Source of the DNA: Saprospiraceae bacterium
GTDB lineage: Bacteria; Bacteroidota; Bacteroidia; Chitinophagales; Saprospiraceae
NCBI GenBank assembly: GCA_013214355.1
Contig: JABSSL010000012.1
Span: forward strand, 62,001-126,000
Direction of reading: 5' to 3'
DNA: 64,000 bases
Below are positions 1-8,240 of this stretch, in pieces (the first letter of the stretch is position 1; every line of letters starts with the position of its first letter). The notes below the pieces were generated by a model. That model was given only the letters and a program-made list of their open reading frames with translations. It searched no databases and was not told the origin of the DNA. A program made the position numbers and the translations under genes.

Positions 1-1012
1 TGGGCTGGCCAGTCAGTGAAAATGGGCCGCTGCCGGGTTTACCTACCTGGCCAGTAATCAGGCTAAGGTTCAATAGGGCGTAATTCTTGTCCACGCCGTT
101 GGCACTCTGGTTGAGTCCCATGGCCCACATCGAAATGAAGCCTTTGGCCTGCCCGATGTACTGAGCTGCAAGGCGAATATCCTCCACTTTTACTCCACAA
201 AGCTCTGCGGCTTTTCGGATAGAGGTACGCATAATCAGCTTGCGATAATTTTCGAAGAATTCTGTGTGCTCCTCAATGAAGGCCTTGTCCCACTGTTTAG
301 TTTCGATCAGTCTGCGAGCGATAGCATTGTAGAGTACAACGTCTGTGCCTGGCTTGATCTGTAGGTGAAGATCAGCAATAGAGCAAGTCTGTGTACGTCG
401 TGGATCAACTACCACCACTTTTATTTCAGGGTTTTCTTCTTTTCTTTTTTCCAATCTGCGAAAGAGGATGGGATGGCACCAGGCGGGGTTAGCCCCCGCT
501 ATCATGAAGCAGTCGGCCAGTTCGATGTCTTCGTAGGCAATGGGCACGCTGTCTTCGCCAAAGGTCTTTTTGTAGCCCACTACGGCGGAACTCATGCATA
601 ATCTAGAATTAGTATCGATATTGTTGGTCCCTATGAACCCTTTGGCAAGTTTATTGACGAGATAGTATTCTTCGGTTAGGCATTGACCGGAGACGTAGAA
701 GCCGACGCTATCGGGTCCATACTTATTGATCATCGACTTGAAAACGGCGGCTGCCCGGTCCAGGGCGGTATCCCAATTAACCCGCTGCATGGGGTGATGC
801 CGATTCCAACGCATCTGGGGATAGCGAAGTCGATCACTGTAATCCTGTACAACATAGTGGAGGTTCATCCCCTTAGAGCACAACATACCTTTGTTAACCG
901 GATGGTCAGGATCTCCCTCCACCTTCATCCGTCCTCTACTGTCTTTTTTAATCAATACGCCACAGCCAACGCCACAGTAGGAACAAGTCGATTTTTGTGT
1001 TGTGTACTTCAT
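1..1012 (-). CDS. nasA: Molybdopterin-dependent nitrate reductase catalytic subunit (NasA/NapA-like), C-terminus truncated by window edge
   Basis: Reverse-strand translation from ATG at 1012: MKYTTQKSTCSYCGVGCGVLIKKDSRGRMKVEGDPDHPVNKGMLCSKGMNLHYVV..., with N-terminal 4Fe-4S CxxCxxxC motif and later ...GANPAWCHPILFRRLE... Not in the ORF track because it is open at the edge. Confidence 0.9.
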   Translation of the reverse strand, partial: MKYTTQKSTCSYCGVGCGVLIKKDSRGRMKVEGDPDHPVNKGMLCSKGMNLHYVVQDYSDRLRYPQMRWNRHHPMQRVNWDTALDRAAAVFKSMINKYGPDSVGFYVSGQCLTEEYYLVNKLAKGFIGTNNIDTNSRLCMSSAVVGYKKTFGEDSVPIAYEDIELADCFMIAGANPAWCHPILFRRLEKRKEENPEIKVVVVDPRRTQTCSIADLHLQIKPGTDVVLYNAIARRLIETKQWDKAFIEEHTEFFENYRKLIMRTSIRKAAELCGVKVEDIRLAAQYIGQAKGFISMWAMGLNQSANGVDKNYALLNLSLITGQVGKPGSGPFSLTGQP

Positions 1013-1226
1013 ATGCTGCACAGGTCTTTTCGAAAGGATGGAAAAGTCATAATTAGGCCTAAAGATCACGACACTATGGATCTATTAGGACTGGCATCGA
1101 TATATGCCTAAAGACATTTGTTGAAGGAAAAATCGATCTAAAATCTAGCTCTGTAGGTGGGTTTTTGAGCCCACGGGACCTGCATATGAAATGCGGATTG
1201 GATAGTACAAAGTTAGGGGAAACCGA

Positions 1227-2036
1227 CTAATGCTCCAAGAAATCGATGAGGTGCTTGCGGTAGTGGTAGTAATCCGGGTGGTTCAAAATCTCTTTGCGAT
1301 CACGTGGACGTTCAAATTCTATATTCAGAATATCACCTACTTGGGCTCGCGGACCAGAGGTCATCATAATGATTCGGTTCGCAAGGAATATAGCTTCATC
1401 AACATCATGCGTAATCTGAATCGCAGTAATTTTTTCCTTTTCCCAAACCTCCAATAATACATCCTGTAGCGCAGCCCGGGTCAAGGAATCTAACATGCCA
1501 AAAGGCTCATCGAGCAGCAAAATCTTTGGACGGAGGGCAAAGGCTCTGGCAATACCCACCCGCTGTTGCATCCCCTGAGAGAGTTCACTAGCCTTTTTGT
1601 GGAAAGCATCTTCTAATCCTACTTTACTTAGATAGTACTTGCAAATATCCTTTTGCTCGCCTTTAGAAGCATGAGGAAAAACCTGCTTTACCCCTAAGAG
1701 CACATTCTCCAAGGCAGTCATCCATGGGAACAAGCTGGGAGCCTGGAAGATCACCCCTCGGTCTGGCCCTGGCCCAGCGATAGGGAATTCATTGAGAAAG
1801 ATATTTCCACCAGAGATATTATTCAAGCCAGCGATCATGGTTAGCAGGGTTGTTTTACCACAACCGGAATGTCCAATGATCGAGACAAATTCTTCCTTCA
1901 TGATCTGGAGTTGTAAATCCTCCAGTACAACATAATCTCCCTTTGGTGTTGGATAGATTTTGGTAAGATCTTTTATGTTCAACATAACATCTCTCAAACT
2001 AGCCGCAGAGGGATGAGTGATACTTCCAGCAGTCAT
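1227..2036 (-). CDS. Nitrate/sulfonate-type ABC transporter ATP-binding protein (NrtD-like)
   Basis: Walker A GHSGCGKTT, signature LSQGMQQRV, Walker B ILLLDEPF; operon context with NrtA/B-like proteins. Confidence 0.88.
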   Translation of the reverse strand: MTAGSITHPSAASLRDVMLNIKDLTKIYPTPKGDYVVLEDLQLQIMKEEFVSIIGHSGCGKTTLLTMIAGLNNISGGNIFLNEFPIAGPGPDRGVIFQAPSLFPWMTALENVLLGVKQVFPHASKGEQKDICKYYLSKVGLEDAFHKKASELSQGMQQRVGIARAFALRPKILLLDEPFGMLDSLTRAALQDVLLEVWEKEKITAIQITHDVDEAIFLANRIIMMTSGPRAQVGDILNIEFERPRDRKEILNHPDYYHYRKHLIDFLEH

Positions 2037-2119
2037 ATGATATCTGATTGAACCTAACCAAGGAAGGGAGTGTTGATCCCGGCCGGTCAGGGTGGATTAT
2101 CGATAGGTTTTCTTCTAGA

Positions 2120-3004
2120 TTAAGCCCGGTCCTTTTTCCTTCTGAAAAATGGGAAGGTTCTGCTATGGGGCATCATCGGCTGATAGTCAGGTAATGTGAA
2201 TTCAGCTTTTTTCTCCAGTTTCGCAGCTTCCCCTAGGTCTACGAGGTAGTTCAGAATGGCAGTTCGGACTTCTTTGAACTTGGGGTCAGAGTTGAGGGCT
2301 TTTTTGTCTCTTGGACGATCCAATTCAATGGTGTATTCTGGTCCTAGAGTTGCATTCGGGCCAGGGTTTAATGGAATGATGCGGTCCGCCATGAAAACTC
2401 CTTCGTCGACGTCATTGGTAATCAAGAGGGCGGTGCGTCGATTGGCACTCCATATCCGTAGTATTTCCTCCTGAAGTACGCCGCGAGTCAAGGCATCCAA
2501 AGCACCCAGTGGCTCATCCATCAATAGCATCTCAGGATCCATGGAAAGGGCACGTGCAACCGAAACCCGCTGGCGCATTCCTCCCGACAACTCCTTGGGG
2601 AGCTTGTTCTTGGCAGGAGTAAGGTGTACCATTTCGATGAAGCGCTCAGTATGTTCCGTAAGCTGCTCTTGAGACCAGTCCGGATGAACTTCCTTAACCG
2701 CTAGGGCTACATTTTGGAATACATTTAGCCAAGGTAAGAGGGAGTAGTTTTGGAAAATAATACCCCGCTCATGGCTCGTTCCTTTGATTGGCTTCCCTTT
2801 GAACAATACCTCTCCTTCATCTGGTTCCAGGAGGCCACTAATCAGGTTGATCAACGTGGTTTTTCCACTACCCGTAAATCCTACGATGGCCAAAAACTCC
2901 CCTTCTTTGATCGTCAGATTGATATTGGAGAGTACCTCGGTTCTGTTTTCGCCTTCCCCGTACCACTTACTTACATTCTTAAACTCAACTATATTTTCGG
3001 ACAT
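2120..3004 (-). CDS. Nitrate ABC transporter ATP-binding protein (NrtC/D-like, no fused substrate-binding domain)
   Basis: Walker A GFTGSGKTT, signature LSGGMRQRV, Walker B MLLMDEPLGALD. Confidence 0.88.
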   Translation of the reverse strand: MSENIVEFKNVSKWYGEGENRTEVLSNINLTIKEGEFLAIVGFTGSGKTTLINLISGLLEPDEGEVLFKGKPIKGTSHERGIIFQNYSLLPWLNVFQNVALAVKEVHPDWSQEQLTEHTERFIEMVHLTPAKNKLPKELSGGMRQRVSVARALSMDPEMLLMDEPLGALDALTRGVLQEEILRIWSANRRTALLITNDVDEGVFMADRIIPLNPGPNATLGPEYTIELDRPRDKKALNSDPKFKEVRTAILNYLVDLGEAAKLEKKAEFTLPDYQPMMPHSRTFPFFRRKKDRA

Positions 3005-3051
3005 CTTGGATGGTATTAAGTGTTGATGAAAATTAAGTAGGTAGCTCCCGT

Positions 3052-4143
3052 TTACTGCGTTTCAAATGAGACGGACTGTTGAACAAAAAGCATTACGCGA
3101 TCTAGGAGGAACCCAATAATACCGATCACGAACATGGCTACGATGATCTTTGCGTTTGAATCATTGGCGCCATTCTGAAACTCTTCCCATACGAATGAAC
3201 CCAGACCAGGACTCTGTGCCAATAATTCAATGGCGATTAATACCATCCACGCCACTGAAACGGTGATCCGAAGCCCTGTAAAGATCAATGGAATGGAAGA
3301 AGGAATGATGATCTTGAAAATCTTTTTCCCCAAGCTTAACTGTAGTACTTTGGCCACGTTCATATAATCCGTTTTAACACTGGAAACCCCCAAACTCGTG
3401 TTTACCAAGGTAGCCCACATGGCGCACAGCCCTACGCTGATAGCTGCGATGATAAAGGACTTGTCTAATTCCGGATCTCTGATCAAGGTCTTCACAATCA
3501 TGAAAACCAAAAGGAGCCATACTACCGGAGATACTGGTTTGAAGATTTGAATCAGCCAGTTAAAGGCGGTTTTTAGGTTTTCATTTAAGCCGGTAATGAT
3601 CCCAATCGGAATCGCGATGAACATCGCGAGTAGGAATCCGGCAAAAACGGTTTTGATGCTGGTAAGGATTTGATCAATGAATGAAGGACGACCCGTGTAT
3701 TTGATGGGTTTGAGGCCTTGAGCTTTTCGGTCGGCATTGGTAGTCGCGACCTTAGCCTTGAAGGCTGTTTTCTTCGCGCTAATAGATAGGTGGTCGGCCC
3801 ATAGGTTTTGAGCAGCGACAATCACTTGCTGAGGGGAAGGGAGGGTGTTGGGTTGACAGCTCACATCTCCAGATAAAATGCAGGCTTCCATTTGCGCGGC
3901 AGCTTCAGCACCTTGCTCAGTTCTTGCCTTTTCAATCTTGGCTGTCGCTTCAATATTGAAAAGATAATTTGCTCCTAAATGCCATAGCAGTACGAACAAA
4001 AGGATAGAAGCCAGAGAGATTAAGGCATTCTTTACGATAGCCTTGGTATCCAGTTTGGGAATAAAACCTTTTAGCACCTTCAACGGAGAGAACGTGACTC
4101 CGGATTTACCCATGGCTTTAGTAGAAATTCCAATATCACTCAT
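3052..4143 (-). CDS. Nitrate ABC transporter permease (NrtB-like)
   Basis: Binding-protein-dependent permease with multiple TM segments, between ATPase and substrate-binding protein genes; long soluble insert after the first TM. Confidence 0.85.
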   Translation of the reverse strand: MSDIGISTKAMGKSGVTFSPLKVLKGFIPKLDTKAIVKNALISLASILLFVLLWHLGANYLFNIEATAKIEKARTEQGAEAAAQMEACILSGDVSCQPNTLPSPQQVIVAAQNLWADHLSISAKKTAFKAKVATTNADRKAQGLKPIKYTGRPSFIDQILTSIKTVFAGFLLAMFIAIPIGIITGLNENLKTAFNWLIQIFKPVSPVVWLLLVFMIVKTLIRDPELDKSFIIAAISVGLCAMWATLVNTSLGVSSVKTDYMNVAKVLQLSLGKKIFKIIIPSSIPLIFTGLRITVSVAWMVLIAIELLAQSPGLGSFVWEEFQNGANDSNAKIIVAMFVIGIIGFLLDRVMLFVQQSVSFETQ

Positions 4144-4259
4144 GTTAGGCGGATTTACAGTTTTGAAGAGGTTGAGTTACGGATAATAGCTAGGTAAGCA
4201 AGGAGACAGGGAGGCTTTGAACCATTGGCCCAAAGCCCCTTTCTGTCCATGTCCTCGTG

Positions 4260-5639
4260 TTATTGAACGTTGTCTTTGTTCCCGATCTTGAAGCTATTGA
4301 TATAGCCAAGCGGGTCTTTACCGTCATAGTTTTTACCATCTATAAAATCTGCAGTTGCAGGTTTGTAGCCATCTGTCTCGGGAATATCTGAAGTTTCTAA
4401 TTTGCCTTCCGCAACCAAGGCTTCCGCAGCAATTTTCCAGATATCAGGGCGATAGATTTCCTTGATCGTCTCGTGATACCAGCTATCTGGCTTGGATTCT
4501 GGAATTTGACCCCAGCGACGCATTTGAGTAAGGAACCAGATTCCGTCGGAGTAGAAAGGATAGGTTGCATTGTAGCGGAAGAATACATTAAAGTCAGGCA
4601 TGGAGCGTTTGTCTCCTTTTTCGAATTCGAAAGTGCCCGTCATAGAGTTTGCGATTACCACTGAGTCGGCGCCTACGTATTCGGATTGAGAAAGGATGCC
4701 TACTGCTTGCGGACGATTACCTGGCGTATCCAGCCATTTACCAGCACGGATCAAAGCCTTAGTTACAGCAGTAGCGGTATTAGGGTATTTTTCCACGAAG
4801 CTCTTCGTCATTACAAATACTTTCTCTGGGTTGTTTTTCCAGATATCGTAGTTAGTAGTTACTGGAACACCAATGCCTTTAAATACCGCTTGTTGGTTCC
4901 ATGGCTCTCCTACACAGTATCCATAGATCGTACCGGCTTCGAGGGTGGCGGGCATTTGTGGAGGAGGAGTTACAGAAAGCAACACATCGGCATCTACCTG
5001 ACCTTGAATGTTATCAGCGGTATACATACCTGGGTGGATACCTGCAGCTGCTAGCCAGTAGCGGATTTCATAGTTGTGTGTAGATACGGGGAATACCATA
5101 CCCATTTTGAATGGCTTCCCGTCATTCTTATAAGATTCTACCACTGGTTTGATGGCATCAGCCGTAATTGGGTGAGTAGGCTTGCCGCCATCCATAGGTA
5201 CATGTGGCTTCATCTGACTCCATACTTCATTCGATACTGTAATACCATTTCCATTTAAGTCCATGGAGAAAGGCGTAACCAGTTCTGCTTGTCGGCCAAA
5301 ACCAGCTCCAGCAGCAATTGGCTGCCCGGCAAGCATATGCGAACCGTCTAATTGACCATCAATCACGCGATCTAGTACATTTTTCCAGTTTGATTGTGCT
5401 TCAATGGTCACGTACAGGCCTTCGTCTTCGAAGAATCCCAACTCCTTGGCAATCGCCAGTGGAGCCATATCTGTTAGTTTGATAAAGCCAAAGGTCAACT
5501 GCGGCTTTTCGATGGCTAAGCTACTTGACGAGCCTACACTAGCTTGTGCAGTATCCTCGGTACTTACTTTTGGGTTTCCCCCGCAAGCGGTAAGGAACAT
5601 AGCCAGTAGGCCTAGGTAAATAAGGCTTAACTTTTTCAT
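4260..5639 (-). CDS. NrtA-like nitrate-binding lipoprotein
   Basis: NMT1/NrtA-type protein ([28 protein letters not shown]...). Start trimmed from 5744 to 5639 because [21 protein letters not shown] is a lipoprotein signal peptide with lipobox LTAC. Confidence 0.85.
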   Translation of the reverse strand: MKKLSLIYLGLLAMFLTACGGNPKVSTEDTAQASVGSSSSLAIEKPQLTFGFIKLTDMAPLAIAKELGFFEDEGLYVTIEAQSNWKNVLDRVIDGQLDGSHMLAGQPIAAGAGFGRQAELVTPFSMDLNGNGITVSNEVWSQMKPHVPMDGGKPTHPITADAIKPVVESYKNDGKPFKMGMVFPVSTHNYEIRYWLAAAGIHPGMYTADNIQGQVDADVLLSVTPPPQMPATLEAGTIYGYCVGEPWNQQAVFKGIGVPVTTNYDIWKNNPEKVFVMTKSFVEKYPNTATAVTKALIRAGKWLDTPGNRPQAVGILSQSEYVGADSVVIANSMTGTFEFEKGDKRSMPDFNVFFRYNATYPFYSDGIWFLTQMRRWGQIPESKPDSWYHETIKEIYRPDIWKIAAEALVAEGKLETSDIPETDGYKPATADFIDGKNYDGKDPLGYINSFKIGNKDNVQ

Positions 5640-5823
5640 TTTATGTATCATTTTGATATTAGACAAATAGGTGTTGGTTGCGCTAGGAATGGGAAAATTG
5701 GACTTGGCATTCCCATTTATTACTCGGAGAGCAATAGCCATCATGTATTAGCGAAACCCGTTAAAATGTAGTGGTGGATTATCTGGAAGTGGTAAGGACT
5801 CCAGAAGTTTTTTGTTTGTTATG

Positions 5824-5839
5824 TACTCCTAGTGGAGTA
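5824..5839. promoter_or_regulatory. Perfect inverted repeat TACTCC-TAGT-GGAGTA resembling a NarL/NarP 7-2-7 site
   Basis: TACTCCT-AG-TGGAGTA matches 13 of 14 specified positions of TACYYMT-N2-AKRRGTA; about 185 bp upstream of the nrtA-like start. Confidence 0.4.
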
Positions 5840-5849
5840 GAAATATTTT

Positions 5850-7148
5850 TTACTTCTTTTCTTTCTTTTCCGTCTTCAAAAGGGTTGGCTTAAAGGTAAT
5901 CATCATCCAAGCCCATTGGTTGCTTTTCACATTTCCTCCTCTCAGGTCTAGCATAGTATCCGTGGCAAACAATTGAGAGAAACCGAGGTTGAATGAGGCA
6001 CCTTTACCCAATGGTAGCGCGTATACCAGGTCGACTTCCGTCCCCATCATGCTATTCAGTTGATCTCCTTTTTCATCGAATTGCTTAGAACCTAACATAA
6101 ACTCATGGATGTTTACTACTAAAGCCCCTTTAGGCAGCGCAAATTTCGTTTTCAAGAAGATATCCGTTACCCCAACGTTGCCGTTAGCTGGTCCTACAAA
6201 GAAGTAATCCATGAATCCGTTATGGGCGTGATTGGTGCCGTAATCTGGAGAAAAGTTGGTGACGTTGGAAGTGTTATCATCATCATCTTTTCCTGAGATG
6301 TATTCAACCCCAAGTGTGATCGGGGTTAGATCTGTTTTTAAGGTAGCCCGCACACCGGCCAAGATAGCATTCACATTATTAGCGCCAACTTTACCCGTTT
6401 GATAGTAGAAGTCACCCGCCAGGACAATGCCACCCACGTTGATCGATGGAATAACTCCAAAGGTTTGCTTATAGGAAAGCGTAGAATCTGCTTGTTGTGT
6501 CCCTGCATTCAAGGCCAGCAGAGATATACTCCCCTTGTCAAATTTCTTGTTGTACCATCCATACTGTAGCGTCTTGTAATTACCGCCTACAGAATAGAAG
6601 GATGCGCCTACATTCTGAATATAGGCAGGTTCTGGAACGTCATCGTCAGAGTTGAAGGCAAAACCAGCATGGAATTTTGTTTTGCTTTCCTTTTTCTCAT
6701 AGACGAAAAGCAATGCATCATGTCTTCGACCTTGCTGCGCCCATTCCAAGCCTCCCAAAAACCTTTGGTTGTCGTAGGAGATGATTTGGCGTCCAGCCTT
6801 GATGGAGAAAGTCTTATTAACAAAGTACTGTCCCCAAGCCTCACTTAGAAAAGCATTGCCATCTTCTTGCTTGAATATTTGGCTTGTTTCTCCCCACATG
6901 CGAACATCTTGCATGGCTACTCGAAACTTGTACTTATCGTCCGTAAAGTCGAAATAAAGACGAGAGCGTTGTTCCGTGAAAAAAGCGGGATCTTTTCCTT
7001 TGCTAGTAGGTGTTTTGAAGCCGTTGCGGTATTCTGTCCGAGGACGTACCTCCGCGCTTAGCGTAAATTGCGCCTGACTGGTATGGTAGGTCATAAAGGA
7101 TAGAAAAAGGAGACCTACGAGTCGTTGAAAGGGTATTCTTTTTTTCAT
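5850..7148 (-). CDS. Outer-membrane beta-barrel porin (alginate-export-like family)
   Basis: Signal peptide ending SQAQF; amphipathic strand-rich sequence beginning LSAEVRPRTEYRNGFKTP...FFTEQRSRLYFDFTDDKYKFRVAMQDVRMWGE; aromatic-rich C-terminus. Confidence 0.7.
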   Translation of the reverse strand: MKKRIPFQRLVGLLFLSFMTYHTSQAQFTLSAEVRPRTEYRNGFKTPTSKGKDPAFFTEQRSRLYFDFTDDKYKFRVAMQDVRMWGETSQIFKQEDGNAFLSEAWGQYFVNKTFSIKAGRQIISYDNQRFLGGLEWAQQGRRHDALLFVYEKKESKTKFHAGFAFNSDDDVPEPAYIQNVGASFYSVGGNYKTLQYGWYNKKFDKGSISLLALNAGTQQADSTLSYKQTFGVIPSINVGGIVLAGDFYYQTGKVGANNVNAILAGVRATLKTDLTPITLGVEYISGKDDDDNTSNVTNFSPDYGTNHAHNGFMDYFFVGPANGNVGVTDIFLKTKFALPKGALVVNIHEFMLGSKQFDEKGDQLNSMMGTEVDLVYALPLGKGASFNLGFSQLFATDTMLDLRGGNVKSNQWAWMMITFKPTLLKTEKKEKK

Positions 7149-7220
7149 TAGTTATGTTTTTAAATGAAATAGACTTACCAGGGGCTCTTTTTTGTTGAAT
7201 GTCATTATTACAGTAGCAAA

Positions 7221-7248
7221 TCTAAGTAATATTTCGTTATTACGTAGA
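7221..7248. promoter_or_regulatory. Imperfect inverted repeat TCTAAGTAAT-N8-ATTACGTAGA upstream of porin gene
   Basis: 9/10 complementary arms (7221-7230 and 7239-7248), followed by ATACTTA copies at 7252 and 7263. Confidence 0.4.
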
Positions 7249-7450
7249 AAAATACTTATAAAATACTTAAAAATATTCATATCTACGTATTCTTCGCAAA
7301 GTGGCGTTAATGCTGTTTTCTTACTAACTGATTGGTTTATAGGTTGTTTTGTAGGATGGGAAGGAGCTTGGATACGTAGGATGGTACCTAGACGTGAACA
7401 ATGTCAAGATCGAAAAATAAGGAAATACAGTTGAGGATTGGCCCCGTATG

Positions 7451-8125
7451 CTAGATCAAGCCTAAAGATTTCGCCTTGGCGGAAAGTTCAGCGATGTTCT
7501 TGACTTTGAGTTTTTTCATCAAATTGAAGCGGTGTGCCTCAATGGTACGGACACTCTTATTCAAGTTGCTGGCGATTTCTTTATTGCTAAAGCCTTCTAA
7601 TGCCATGTCCATCACCTGCTTTTCTCGCTTCGTCAGGGTAATGGAGGGGGTAGAGTTAGAAACTGGATCATTAGTCGGGCCGGAAGTGAGGTTTTCTAAG
7701 TATTTATTAGCCAGGATTTGTGAGATATCTGCGCTAAAGTATTTTTCTCCATTCGCTACCATATGTATGGCCCGCAGGAATTCTTCTTTGGAGGTATCCT
7801 TCAACAGATAGCCGAATGAACCGGCTTCAATGGATTTCAAGACATATTCCTCCGAATCGTGCATGGAGAGTACAATGGGCTTGGTGGTAGAGCCGGATTG
7901 AATCACATGTGCTACTGTATCGATACCATTCAGTTCCGGCATTCTCACATCTATAATGGCTAGATCTGGTTGTTCGGAAGCGATTTTGTCCAAGGCTTCT
8001 CGACCATTTGCGGCTTCTGCAATCACTTGGAGACTATCGTCACTTTGTAGCAAGGCTTTAATACCGTTTCGTACTAGTTCGTGATCATCTGCTAATAGAA
8101 TGGTGATTTTTTCGGTGGTGGTCAT
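7451..8125 (-). CDS. NarL/FixJ-family response regulator
   Basis: REC domain (LLADDHELVRNGI...IIDVRMPELNGID...LLKDTSKEE) plus LuxR-type HTH (LTKREKQVMDMALEGFSNKEIASNLNKSVRTIEAHRFNLMKKL). Confidence 0.93.
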   Translation of the reverse strand: MTTTEKITILLADDHELVRNGIKALLQSDDSLQVIAEAANGREALDKIASEQPDLAIIDVRMPELNGIDTVAHVIQSGSTTKPIVLSMHDSEEYVLKSIEAGSFGYLLKDTSKEEFLRAIHMVANGEKYFSADISQILANKYLENLTSGPTNDPVSNSTPSITLTKREKQVMDMALEGFSNKEIASNLNKSVRTIEAHRFNLMKKLKVKNIAELSAKAKSLGLI

Positions 8126-8173
8126 GAATTTGGTCCTTGAAGTGCTTTGGTGAAGGAATATGCAAATATAGGC

Positions 8174-8202
8174 AAAATTACGTAGTTTGACTACGTAGTT
8201 TT
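8174..8202. promoter_or_regulatory. Inverted repeat AAAATTACGTAG-tttga-CTACGTAGTTTT upstream of the response regulator gene
   Basis: 11/12 complementary arms (8174-8185 and 8191-8202), about 50 bp upstream of the start codon. Confidence 0.45.
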
Positions 8203-8240
8203 TGGAGTGCCAGATATTGGATATGAAGAGCGAGACCTAA

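Noticed and set aside
365-1111. Plus-strand ORFs of 78 and 142 aa
   Set aside because: They lie antisense to the clearly homologous nitrate reductase reading frame and have no recognisable family features.
1091-1180. Two hairpins in the nasA leader (GGCAT-atatcg-ATGCC and GTGGG-ctcaaaaa-CCCAC) as an ANTAR/NasR-type antiterminator or riboswitch
   Set aside because: Stems are only 5 bp, the hexaloop does not have the A1/G4 pattern expected for ANTAR targets, and no ANTAR protein is encoded nearby.
4473-5619. Several plus-strand ORFs across the nitrate-binding lipoprotein gene
   Set aside because: All are antisense to a well-supported coding sequence.
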